From positions 529,481 through 593,480 of the forward strand of contig QAOA01003799.1 of assembly GCA_003255065.1 (NCBI GenBank): a DNA stretch of 64,000 nt, read 5' to 3'. The number at the start of each line of letters is the position of its first letter. Positions within the stretch are counted from its first letter, which is position 1. Under the pieces are notes generated by a model. That model worked only from the letters and a program-made list of their open reading frames with translations, had not been told where the DNA came from and ran no database searches. Position numbers and translations under genes: made by a program. This document shows, piece by piece, positions 12,101 to 22,575 of the stretch. This DNA is from Cercis canadensis. Its lineage: Eukaryota; Streptophyta; Magnoliopsida; Fabales; Fabaceae.

Positions 12101-12633
12101 GTCAGAAGGGGATATTCGTTTTCGGTGTGGCAAATTGGGATAGAATAGAAATTCAACCAAAGGTACACAAAGAGTTATATTTTGTATTCTTCTTGTCTTT
12201 CTCGAAGTTCACTAGCTATTCAACTAATCTGTAAAAAAAAATTGATTTTTAATATTTAATTAAGTAGTTTGAAACTTGGGTGTTCACTAATTGCCCAGGT
12301 TTAAAGGTCTGTGCCCAAAACAACTGAATCTCTCTCTTTCTCTCTCTCATTGAATCATTCGACGTTTAATGGCTTAGACCGTTACAACCAATTTTTCTGG
12401 ATGTCTAAGAAACTTTGCCGAGGTTGTTGTTGGTTTGGTGAAAGTAAGGACCTTTGTGCGGAGATGAAGATCTTTTCAGTGTTTATATCAAAAGTTCGGA
12501 TTGGTTAAGGTTTGAGCCTTTGAGAATTTCAGGTCAAGTGTATTGCTCTGGACCTGAAATTCAGAAAAGCTGTGGAGAAATCTTGCTCCCAATTCCCTGT
12601 CAGTTGATTGGGATTGTTTGGCTTGCGAGGATC
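12101..12633 (+). promoter_or_regulatory. Probable 5' leader of the XBAT32-like gene with an upstream ORF
   Basis: The leader may contain an intron, with a GT after 12162 and a pyrimidine-poor TTGCCCAG acceptor ending at 12298; this is weak. If transcribed, it contains an upstream ORF starting with ATG at 12400 and ending with TAA at 12506-12508, out of frame with the main CDS. A CT-rich run (TCTCTCTCTTTCTCTCTCTC-like) lies near 12330-12350. Confidence 0.35.
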
Positions 12634-15600
12634 ATGAGATTTCTTAGCCTCGTGGGAAATTCTTTTGGATGTTCAGCATCAGGGGAGCGCTTAGTTTCTG
12701 CAGCAAGAGATGGAGACGTTCAAGAGGCCAAGGCTTTGTTGGATTATAATCCCCGTCTCGCAAGGTATTCCACTTTTGGAGTTCGCAATTCCCCTCTTCA
12801 TTATTCTGCAGCTCATGGCCACCATGAGGTACTTAAATTTTATTTACCAAACCTATCCTTATGAGCTTGATCTTATTTCTTGTATTACAGGTTTACTTTT
12901 TTAAAAATACATAACTGTGTTTTTTATGTATGCAGATAGTATTTCTCTTGCTTGAGTCTGGAGTTGATATTAATCTCAGGAACTATCGTGGTCAGGTAAT
13001 GTCATTATTCCTTAACGAACTTTGTCTCCTTTTACATCAAATTGAAGCTTCTTTATCTGTAACATGATGTTGATTCCTATCATTTACAGTTTTATGTACA
13101 AGCTGTGTTGTTTTGGATATGAATAATATCATGTGATTTACAGCAAGAGTCTTTTCATTTTTTCATGTGGCAAACAGACTGCGTTGATGCAAGCTTGTCA
13201 ACATGGTCACTGGGAGGTGGTTCAGATTCTGGTTCTTTTTAAAGCCAATGTATGATTGTTACTGCCAGATAATTTTATATATGTCATTAAATTGTTTGAT
13301 GGAATGAGTTGTAAAGCATTGATTGTGAAATTGGATTTCAGATTCATAAAGCAGATTATCTAAATGGGGGAACTGCGCTCCATTTGGCCGCTTTAAATGG
13401 CCATTCCAGGTGTATCCGGCTGCTCCTTGCAGACTATATACCTAGCATCCCCCAAGTTTGCAGCATATTACGGAAATCTGATGATGAATCAATCTCAGAA
13501 TTTGATCAAAGGTACTCTCACCTACAGGTCCTCTTGCAGACATGAATTATGTCTTAGGATGTTGCACTGAGTTAATTTTGTCTTCTTTTCCGTACAAGTG
13601 GTCTTCACGAGGTAATTAACAGAACTGCTGATGGAGGCATCACTGCTCTTCATATGGCAGCATTGAATGGGCATGTTGAAAGTGTGCAATTACTCTTGGA
13701 CTTGGGAGCTTCTGTGTCTGATGTTACTGTGGAGGATGGAACTACAATTGACCTAATCGGTAACTTTCTAGCATTTTCCACTTCATGTCATGTCAAGTAT
13801 TTGCTTTCAAAAGTCTGCATTTACATATAAATACATGATAACGGTACAATGGCTTGCCAGTGCCTGTTTCTGTAGAATCGGTACCCGTCTCCCTTCTTTC
13901 TTTGTTTCATCTACATGTGATGATCAATTCTTCAAATTCTAGTCATTATTCTTTAACATTTTTCAACATGTCAAGTCTGGGAGTAAGAATGTTAGTGTCT
14001 GAATGGGGTTTCTCCCTGTTTCCACCTCTTCTACTAACCCAATGGTGTCACTTGTATATAGCACGAGTAAGAAGCATATACTTAGCTATCCGTAATACAC
14101 ATTTGTACTCGATTGCGATCACCCTGCAGAAATTTCTTTTAATAGTTTTGGGAAAAAGATCTTGTTTGTTAACACTTGACAGTATACTCATTATATTCTG
14201 AAAATCAAGTTATTTTTTAACCGAGACAAATAAAGGAGTTTACACTATAATTGGCATAATCAAAACAATCTTCAGAAATATTGAACATGTCAGAAAATTT
14301 TGTTGGACTTCTATTATATTTTCTTTACATATTTTGAACATATCAAGGAGATAGGACTGTTGTGTCACTTTGATATAAACCATCTTTTGATTGAATCAGA
14401 TGGAGAGAGATTGGGCTTGATGTTGCTTCTTCATTTCATGTAAGAGAAGTTGCAAATTCTAGTTGTGCATCAAGCCTTCAAGTTTAAATTTGACCCCTAG
14501 TACCGGGTACATATAAACAGAGGACTTGCTGTTTGACTCAAATGGTCTCAAATGTAACCAGGAGATTCAGAACAACCTGCATCACAATATGTCTTATCTG
14601 CATTTAGAAGAAAAAAAAAACACTAATACATACTATAGCTTCCTATAAGTCTGATCTGATTTTTCTACTCCTACTTTTGTAATAGCTGTAAGTCTATTCT
14701 TTCTTGCAGGTGCTGGAAGCACTCCCCTCCATTATGCTGCATGTGGTGGAAATGCACAATGCTGTCAAGTATGTTTCATTTTTCTTTAATTAATATAAAC
14801 TTATTCAAAATTGGCTATCTTGCTGGTCTTTATATTGAAGTTCTTTTCCTTTTCTCTTTTCTGTTGAATATTTTGGTTCAGCTTTTGATTGCCAAGGGTG
14901 CCAGCCTGAATGCTGAAAATGTTAATGGGTATGTATTGACATGTTTCTGAAACTTTTGATGTGTAATGATTTTATCCTATTTACTGTCTGTCATGGTAAA
15001 GATATGGATATTTTGGTCTCTGTAGTTGATAAGAAGTTAACTCCTCTGCCACAGGAACTAGACAACTCCCTGCTTCCCTTTTCTTCTAGCTTATTGAAAA
15101 TTGAAATATTGACTTTTGACTGGAAGATATAGTTGAATTTCATTCTTGATGTTGGGATTCAGAAGATCCACGTTCTCTGGGCTTTGATATGATTGTTCTT
15201 GGAACCTTTTGCTTCAATAATGATATCTTATAAGGCTCTTGTGTCTTGTGTCTTATATATTGAGGCAGCATGATTTTTACATTTGGTTCAAGCACTACTT
15301 GTTTATCTTTGATGGGTTCAAAATTGTTGCCTTATTCCATTTACATTTTTTGGTTTGTAGATGGACTCCTTTGATGGTTGCTCGATCATGGCATAGAAAT
15401 TGGCTTGAAGACATCCTAAGCACACAACCAGAAGACCAGTTACAAGTTCTTCCTTCGCCATATTTATCTCTTCCGCTTATGAGCATTATGAAAATTGCTA
15501 GGTATGTCTTTATTCATTGTAATGGCCATTGAGTGAAAGAAGAGAAACTATCAGTATATGCGTGCACAAAATGTTTCTATAACTATACTAAATTCTTTGG

Positions 15601-16500
15601 TTTTTGAGGATACTGAGTAAAATTAGATTCAAAATTCTTCCATTAAATTGATCCGGCAATTTCAGTTAACCTCAGACTTGGAGAATGTGAAGGATTACTA
15701 ACATAACAAATTAATCCATTGTCAATAACAGAGAATGTGGATGGAGGACAAATGATTCAGCACCCACATGCCAAGATCCATGTGCTGTTTGTCTGGAAAG
15801 GAAATGTATGGTAGCTGCTGAAGGTATATGCCTTTTAAAATTCACAAGTTCACATCTTTTACTTGTTTGTGAAATTATTCTTTTTCTGGCGTCAAATAAT
15901 AGCTGAAACCTTGACAACCATTTCCCTAGTCTTGAATTTCTGTTATGTTGTCTTACGTACAAATCGCACACGCCTGATAACGCAGGTTGTGATCACGAGT
16001 TCTGCACACAATGTGCCTTGTATCTTTGTTCTACAAATCCTACCTCAACAAGCACCCATGGTCCCCCGGGTTCAATTGCATGTCCTCTCTGCCGGCACGG
16101 GATAGTTTCATTTGTGAAGCTTCCTGAAACAAGACCACGGGTTAAGGATATTCCTAGGACAACAAATTTGTCGCTAGCATTTTGCACATGTTCCAGTGAA
16201 GTGCTGGAAACCACAGACATGAAAACCCCATTTTGCAAACCAGCATCTCGTGGCTCCCGAAGTTCCTCTATGGGATCGTTTCGCTCACTGAGCTGCCAGA
16301 AGTTCCCCTCCATAAGGATCAACCCCAGCATTTGCTTGGGAGCTGATGATGTTAGCCCCTCCTTGGTTCCTTCGGGTGTGAGCCGCAACTTAAGAAACCA
16401 CTTGTCTAGGTGCTCTGGCTCTGGTTTCAGACGATCATCTTCAGATGGAAGGAAGTCTTGGTTTTGTTCACTAAGTCAATCTGTTGCCAGCGGATGCTAA
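12634..16500 (+). CDS. XBAT32: XBAT32-like ankyrin-repeat RING E3 ubiquitin ligase
   Basis: Ten exons can be joined in frame with GT-AG introns: 12634-12828, 12936-12995, 13178-13249, 13342-13511, 13599-13759, 14710-14768, 14882-14928, 15361-15501, 15732-15823 and 15986-16500. They give 503 residues, close to the roughly 508 of Arabidopsis XBAT32. The start [20 protein letters not shown] is the family N terminus and is the first in-frame ATG. Ankyrin repeats cover about residues 45-255 ([59 protein letters not shown]). A C3HC4-type RING follows at about 319-368 (CAVC, CDHEFC, CPLC) and is split by the last intron. The C terminus is Ser-rich. In Arabidopsis XBAT32 ubiquitinates ACC synthases and promotes lateral roots; the same role here is inference. 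It converges on the TAS3 locus. Confidence 0.95.
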
Positions 16501-17799
16501 TTATCTTTTTGTTGCTCTTTTTCGCTTTTCATTCATCTCACCTTTTTTTTTTTTTTTTTTTTTTNCATCTCACCTTTTTTTTTTTTTTTTCATTTTCAGC
16601 ACCACCCATCCATTATATCCTAAGCTTCAACCTCTGTTGATAGTCCATATTGGCATGTAAATATCACCCAATTTTATTGTTCAGCAGAGAAAGTGTATTT
16701 TTTGGCAACAAATTCCACATTGAAATTTCTTCGCGGATTGGGTTTCCCATAAATTTTCTAAATTTTGAAATCTCCGTAGACCTTTACAAACGGCCCTGAT
16801 TAGGGAATCTTAGCTATTAAAACTCGAAAGACTATGAACAGGTTCATTGTTTTGCTAAATTTTTAGTAAAAATTAGATGCTTCAGGTTCAGGACCTTGGA
16901 AACCTCACAAACGAGATACACAGTAATAAACTAATAATCCTGCATGGTGCAGGTCATATAAACGTGGAGAAAAAATAAATAAAAGAACTGCCTCTACTGT
17001 ACTAACATAAACGTGGAGAACGCGAAATAAATACACCTTACAAACTCACTCGCATGGTTATCTTTGTTGAGACCAGGGATTATAAAGTGAAAACAATACT
17101 GATGTTTTAAATTTACAGATTTTTCTGCAAAACCCAGAATCCATATAATATGGGCATTTCATTTGGATTCACATAATGACTCTTGCATNACATAAACGTG
17201 GAGAACGCGAAATAAATACACCTTACAAACTCACTCGCATGGTTATCTTTGTTGAGACCAGGAATTATAAAGTGAAAACAATACTGATGTTTTAAATTTA
17301 CAGATTTTTCTGCAAAACCCAGAATCCATATAATATGGGCATTTCATTTGGATTCACATAATGACTCTTGCATGCCCATGTTCATAGAAAATACTTTTTG
17401 GTCGCTATTCCACAACTGGTAAACACGTCTTGGAAACATAAAGATTATAGCAAAAGCACGTGACATTGGAGGGGCAAAGAAATATTCAAAACTTGCATTT
17501 GCTGCTTTCTGTCTCTCTCTTCCCTTTCTGTGATTAAGCTTGTATATGTTTATCTTTTACTCTTTCTTTTCAATATTATATTTTCCTTTATTTGCAATGT
17601 TTGTAGTAGAATATATGAAGAGAAATATGAATGCTTTCTCTGTTGCCAATTAACTTAAAAAGCACATCAGTATTCACAACAGGCAGTAAAACATGAGAAT
17701 AACTAACATAAACATCTATAATAAGCAACGACATATCCAACTCTTTAGTAGAGGGAAAACGACGGAGAGACTTTCTTATATAACAAGAACATAATAGAA
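16501..17799. other. Intergenic between the convergent XBAT32-like gene and TAS3
   Basis: It contains the 3' UTR of the XBAT32-like gene, two poly-T tracts separated by an N at 16565, and a 184-bp direct duplication around the N at 17189. No gene was seen. The 3' part of the TAS3 transcript may extend into this area. Confidence 0.5.
17005..17373. repeat. 184-bp direct duplication separated by a single N
   Basis: Copy 1 is 17005-17188 and copy 2 is 17190-17373, with the N at 17189 as the only spacer. By eye they differ at one base (CCAGGGATT against CCAGGAATT). The exact abutment at an undetermined base points to two contig ends that overlap but were not merged, so the true genome probably has one copy. 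Confidence 0.85.
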
Positions 17800-17833
17800 A
17801 TTACATAAACTACACTTTCATAATACCAAACTA

Positions 17834-17854
17834 AAGCTCAGGAGGAATAGATAA
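17834..17854 (-). promoter_or_regulatory. 3' miR390 target site (cleaved site) of TAS3
   Basis: The plus strand reads AAGCTCAGGAGGAATAGATA and continues one base. It matches miR390 at positions 1-12 and 14-17, with mismatches at 13 and at the 3' end. Paired positions 10 and 11 allow slicing. An unpaired miR390 3' end is the usual form of the 3' site in TAS3 genes. Confidence 0.93.
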
Positions 17855-17948
17855 GGGATGAGAAGATGGGAGTATTTGACATGATGACAAGAAACATGAG
17901 AGAGAACAACGGAGTAGAGGGCGGCCAGAGTGGAAGTGCAGGAGGAAA

Positions 17949-17969
17949 AAAGCCTTGCAAGGTCAAGAA
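17949..17969 (-). ncRNA. tasiARF (tasiR-ARF), phase position 5'D6
   Basis: Reading the minus strand from 17969, the siRNA begins TTCTTGACCTTGCAAGG and ends CTTT. The first 12 nt are identical to Arabidopsis tasiARF as I recall it. It lies exactly 105 nt (5 x 21) from the predicted miR390 cut. The neighbouring registers (17928-17948 and 17970-17990) do not resemble tasiARF, so there is only one copy. Confidence 0.94.
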
Positions 17970-18047
17970 AAAAAAGATTTAAGGAAATGAGATTGGTTGG
18001 GGTAAGAAAAAAAAATGATGATGGAGAGGAAGATAAAAGAGAAGAGA

Positions 18048-18068
18048 AAGCTCAATTGGGATAGCGCC
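18048..18068 (-). promoter_or_regulatory. 5' miR390 target site (non-cleaved type) of TAS3
   Basis: The plus strand reads AAGCTCAATTGGGATAGCGC and continues with C. It is identical to miR390 except for positions 8-10 (ATT in place of GGA). The central mismatch, which blocks slicing but keeps binding, is the known signature of the 5' site in angiosperm TAS3 genes. Confidence 0.92.
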
Positions 18069-18095
18069 ATCAAAACCCTACCTTGCGTTTCATCC

Positions 18096-18170
18096 TCAGG
18101 TTGAAGTGAAAGCCAAGGTATTTTGTTGCACACCACTCAGATGATGATAATGGAAGATGCTTGGTGCCAT
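18096..18170 (-). CDS. Short ORF ending just upstream of the TAS3 5' miR390 site
   Basis: An ATG at 18170 opens a 24-codon frame (MAPSIFHYHHLSGVQQNTLA and six more codons) that stops with TGA at 18096-18098, 27 nt before the 5' miR390 site. In Arabidopsis TAS3 a short ORF also ends just before this site, and ribosome pausing there has been reported to support siRNA output. The peptide itself shows no known domain and is probably not functional as a protein. Confidence 0.45.
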   Translation of the reverse strand: MAPSIFHYHHLSGVQQNTLAFTST

Positions 18171-18308
18171 GTGAGCGCAGAGATTCTTAGAGTGCAAGTA
18201 CCAAAAGCATGTTAAGAAAGAAAGAAGTGACAAGTTTGTGATAGGCGTGCTGTGAAGTGAAGTGATATAAATGGGCAAGAAGAGGTGCTTACAGAGGAGA
18301 TGGATGGA

Positions 18309-18318
18309 GTTTATATAG
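18309..18318 (-). promoter_or_regulatory. TATA box of TAS3
   Basis: The minus strand reads CTATATAAAC, about 250 nt upstream of the 5' miR390 site. This predicts transcription starting near 18280. Further upstream, TGTCTC at 18484-18489 (GAGACA on the minus strand) is a possible auxin response element, weak on its own because it lies in a CT-rich run. Confidence 0.6.
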
Positions 18319-18612
18319 TGAAAGAGAACGGGAAATAAATGAAAATCAGAGACTACTGACATTCCAAAAATGTTGTAGTTTCTTCAGTGAACTTTTTAAA
18401 GAAAAAGCAAGAGTTATTAGTGGACCCAAAAACCATGAATTAATGATAGTGAAAAACACTTCTCTCTTTCTTTGGTGTTGCTCTGTCTCTCTTTCTGTTG
18501 CAGAGAGAGGTCTTTGATTATTATTATCAGATAAATGGCGACTGATTTGAGGGAAGAAAGCATATAGTACAGACTACGGAAGAGAGCAGTGATAAGTAAT
18601 GTGACTTAACCA

Positions 18613-18644
<32 letters not shown>

Positions 18645-19717
18645 ATCTGTCTTCACATCTTTTACCTCCTCAGTCACGTAAATTGAAAAGCATAAGAAGA
18701 AAGCATGGGAACTCGGACTCTAATTTCCAAGAAAGCGAAACGAGTTAAAACAGTATGGGGCCGGGCTGCAATCAATTCTTACACGGTGAGAGGTAAAACA
18801 TACGCCAAGGCGTTAACTCTGATAAAGAAAACAAACAAACGAACAAAACAGAAACAAAGAAATTAAGAAGAGCAAAGGGAAAACATGTGGTTACTTCATC
18901 TCTTACTACCTTATAAGAGGTTGTCCTTGACTATGTCTATTCCTATTTCTGATTCAGTCACATGGAGTAATTAAGTTCTGTAGTTACTCAGCAAGAGAAA
19001 GATTATAGCTTTTTCAATGCAAAGTAATTAATAATGTGGAAGAAAAACTTAGGGCCTCACTAATAGTGATGCTATAATTAACATTGAAATCTTAAATGGT
19101 GATTAACATATCTGACATGCATGAAATGTACTTGGATGGTGATAATATATCATGAATCAAGATAGAACTGACTCTGAAAACGTGCCAAAATTGAAATGCA
19201 TGCCATTCATTCAATTAAACCTTTTGTTATCTATAAAGGTCTAATTACAGAATCATAACCATTTATCTTTGTGTTGGAGGGGCTGTTATCCTAGATAACT
19301 CATATACCCAAATTGCATGCAGATCATGGCATACGCTTTTTAAGGATGGAGCTGGTAATAGGCAATAGGACCACACGATAACCAATGTAGGATAGATCAC
19401 TGCCAAACAAATCTATTACCATAGAAAGGGTGTATAGGTAATGGGTTTGAGAAGAAAACATGATACAACTTTGTATGTAAAGCTGCTTACTTGGAAACCC
19501 ACATTGGGTTTTCTCTTCTTTTTTAGTTGATTATTGGATCTATTTGCTCCAGATTTGCAATTTTGTTCTTTCCCATCCCACTTTCTTGCTTGTTAGGAGG
19601 GTGTAGGAGCTAGGGTTTTCCAAAGTGTGTTGTATTTTCATCTCAGGAGGAAGGAGATGGGGGAGGAGCAATTATTCCAGTGTGACAGCATATGCTCTTA
19701 GAGGCAAACCTCTCTTG

Positions 19718-19745
19718 CTCCACGCTCCACGCTCCACGCTCCACC
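19718..19745. repeat. 7-bp tandem repeat, CTCCACG x4
   Basis: Three perfect CTCCACG units are followed by CTCCACC. It is a short minisatellite seed; no gene or promoter context explains it. Confidence 0.8.
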
Positions 19746-21229
19746 AAAGAGAGTGGCCAACACTACCAAACACTCTTATGGGGCAAGTGAAGTTGAAGAA
19801 AATGGAGGGTGAGAATCAAATAAGCAAAAGAGAGAGTAGGGGAAGGGAGAAGGGGATAGTGATGTTGTTCCATTTGCATCAGTAAGTGTAAGGGTCAGGT
19901 CAGGCTTTTTAAAATCTTTGATAATCATCACAAGCTACTGATGGGACAAGTCATGGTCAATCCATCAGTCTCTTAAAGTCTGTCTTTCTCTTTGAACTTT
20001 CTTGCTCAACGGTTGCAGCCGCCTACGTAAGACAAAGATATGAACATGCAACTACAATGCTGTGCCTCTCTCTATGCTGCGTACTAGCAAATAGCAATTC
20101 TGATTCCTACTGTACTCTGCTGCACACGCATGTGTGGGATCTTAAGACGCTTTGCTTTTTCCGTCTTACAAACAATCGCACATTTTTTCTTCAAACTTTG
20201 GCTATTCACCACTATGGTTATAAGGGTTATCAAAGGGTATCTTATCCATTTTTGTGTTTCTGCTGCGGGTGTGACCCTCAAACCAATTCAAGTTCTTTCT
20301 CCTTAATAGAGTGGGGGAGTTGAACTGTTGTATTTATTGTGCCTTTGACAAACAATAAGGTATTGAGAGTTCTGTCCTCAACAGTTTGGTGGCAAATGAC
20401 AAAACGATGATAGAAACTTTGCAATGGGTTATTTGCTTTTTTTGGTGGTGGAATATAATCCGGATATAATACAAGACAGATGTTATGCTATGCATTGAAG
20501 CAAACGACAATGCTATTGGCTGTTTTGGCTATTCTTTGCTTTATTCGCAAGGGACGTTTGTCTCCATCGTTGAATTGCTATCAGGGCATTGCTGTGGAAG
20601 TTACAATACATAAAGGGGTATACCATATGCCACTCGAACACAAGGTAACCACAAGGGTCATGGACTGAACCCTAATAAGTAATCTAGCTTCTAGTGATAT
20701 ATAAGATTGCAATCTTTCGATCCTTCCATGACTGTGACTCAACCTCTGATTCTGAGTATTTATTTTATTTTTCTCCATTTTGGATCAGTACTCAACCTCT
20801 TTTGAGTTAAATTATACCCATTAAACAATAATTTTATTGTAACGTGTGACAATAAAAAAATTCTTAAATAATTATTTAAGTATTTCTCAATTCTTATCAC
20901 TAAATCATATTTAGTGGCCTCATTAAACATTAAACTCCTAATGAGGTCAATGGGTTTAAGCTCCTTATGACATGAGATTTCTAATGAAATTTTTGCATTT
21001 GAGATGAAACTCCTAGTGTCTTATTTATCATAAAATTCTAAAATCAAACACATAGCATTACATACTTAAATAGAATACATACCACAGGAATGGGTTTAGC
21101 AAAACAAAAAGATATATACAACTAGAAATGGAAATGCCTTTCAGCGATAAGGCTAGAGCTAGCACAATTGAACAAAAAGAAGAGGAGGGGAAAAGAGTAA
21201 AATGTTAGCTGTGTATGCCATTTATTTAT

Positions 21230-21593
21230 GAGTAAAACCCTTTTTTAGTCCTTGAAAAATGCAGTCACTGACAAATTCATCCTCCAAAAATTTTCGGTGA
21301 CAAATTGGTCATTGAATTATTATTTCGCTGACAAATTAGTCCTCCAGTAGGCAAGATCAGTGAAAAGAAAATGAGAACTTGAATTAGAAAATGAGGGCTT
21401 AAACATAACTAGGAAATATCAGTGGAAAAANGGAAAAAAGTCTGCAGGAGTCTAAAACTTTTTTCATTAAAGTATCAGAGGACTAATTTGTCAGACAAAA
21501 TAATAATTCAAAGACCAATTTGTCACTGAAAATTTTTGGAGCATGAATTTGTCAATAGCTACATTTTTTAAAAACTAAAAAAAGATTTTACTC
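21230..21593. mobile_element. Long-TIR non-autonomous element with 9-bp target duplication
   Basis: The left arm (21230-21344) and the right arm (21479-21593) are inverted copies of about 115 bp with scattered mismatches. The left starts GAGTAAAACCC and the right ends GATTTTACTC. The element is bounded by TTTATTTAT at 21221-21229 and 21594-21602, a 9-bp direct repeat, although this AT-rich motif could arise by chance. The interior contains an N at 21431 and no coding frame. Arm length and duplication size suggest a Mutator-like element older than the foldback MITEs. Confidence 0.75.
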
Positions 21594-21962
21594 TTTATTT
21601 ATTTATCTTTCTAAGAATTTGTCCCTCCTAAGACGTTACCTTAGAGCTCATATATACTCTCACCAATAAATTATTTCCATCCAAATAGGCATAGACGGAA
21701 ATTTTGAACAGTTTAGGTCCTTCTTGGAAAACCAGCCACGAGCCTAGCTACATGCACTCCCCTCAAGAAGGCATCATTTGCTGTTTGGTTAATCCTGAAG
21801 ATCTAATATTCTTGTGCCAAAAATACATATCAATCAAAAATATTTTTTATTTTCCAAATTAAAATTTACAAGAATCACTCAAAGGTTCCATATACCGATT
21901 GCGCCTAAGTTTGATGTAACCATTGGAAATGGAATATCCCTCAACAGCATCATACTATTTCT

Positions 21963-22068
21963 TTGTACTTTCCTGGGCAATGCTATGCCAATTCTCAAAT
22001 TTGGGCTTCTTTTTNTTGTACTTTCCTGGGCAATGCTAATGCCAATTCTCAAATTTGGGCTTCTTTTT
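21963..22068. repeat. About 52-bp direct duplication around an N
   Basis: 21963-22014 and 22016-22068 repeat the same segment (TTGTACTTTCCTGGGCAATG onward) with one single-base insertion, separated only by the N at 22015. It is most likely an unmerged contig overlap. Confidence 0.8.
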
Positions 22069-22575
22069 CGTCTGAGTGATGAAATCATGGGCTGTGAAAT
22101 CCAATCCATAATATTTTGTGAACTTTTGGGCTTGGCCCTTGTTAATACTATTCTCAAATTCAATCATCCATTATATTATATTGATATAATAATTATATAT
22201 AATTTTTAATTTTATTAAATATAAATATAATTTATTTTATTTAAAAAAATTAAAAATAATTAATTTATATATATATTAATTATTCTTATATAATATAACA
22301 TATTACATAAATACTTAAACCTCCTATATTATATTATATTATTATAATCCATCAAACCAAGGTAGTTTCCGAAGTCAGAACAAATAAAGCGGGGAAAAAA
22401 CAGATCATATTCTGTAAATCTGTAACTGTGAGTAGAACAGAAAGCAGACAAGACAACACAGGACAGAGAGAAGTGAAAGCCGAGGCGAGGAGAGAAGAAA
22501 AGAGATCCTGTTCCTTCTAGTATTCCTTCCTAGACCAGAGAGTAAGACAGAAATAGAAGTGAGGATAATAAAAAA

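Larger units (their letters stand above)
17800..18285 (-). ncRNA. TAS3: TAS3 trans-acting siRNA precursor (single-tasiARF type)
   Basis: On the minus strand three TAS3 hallmarks appear in the right order: a 5' miR390 site (18068-18048), one tasiARF (17969-17949) and a 3' miR390 site (17854-17834). Cleavage opposite miR390 positions 10/11 at the 3' site falls between 17844 and 17843. Counting back in 21-nt steps, 17844-17948 is exactly five units, so the tasiARF is the sixth phased siRNA (5'D6). In the known pathway miR390 loaded in AGO7 binds both sites, RDR6 and DCL4 make phased 21-mers, and tasiARF cuts ARF2/3/4 mRNAs, shaping leaf polarity, phase change and lateral roots. The ends given are estimates: the 5' end from a TATA box at 18309-18318, the 3' end arbitrary. 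A single tasiARF fits the short TAS3 class. In Arabidopsis, as I recall, TAS3c is also next to XBAT32. Confidence 0.95.
18363..22575. other. Intergenic between TAS3 and the GNAT gene
   Basis: The TAS3 promoter side has a CT microsatellite at about 18615-18643. Further right are a 7-bp tandem array (19718-19745), a long-TIR element (21230-21593), an N-flanked duplication (21963-22068) and a very AT-rich block (22150-22350). Open frames at 19625-19885, 20057-20323 and 20480-20668 have no recognisable domain and no sign of splicing. The last 180 bases (purine-rich, from about 22395) are probably the GNAT 5' UTR. Confidence 0.5.

Noticed and set aside
12454-12864. Longer N terminus for the XBAT32-like protein
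   Set aside because: The upstream frame has no ATG before 12634 and runs past the exon 1 donor. The family N terminus [10 protein letters not shown] starts at 12634.
19625-19885. 86-codon plus-strand frame containing the CTCCACG array
   Set aside because: The sequence runs through a tandem repeat and shows no domain. There is no evidence for a gene.
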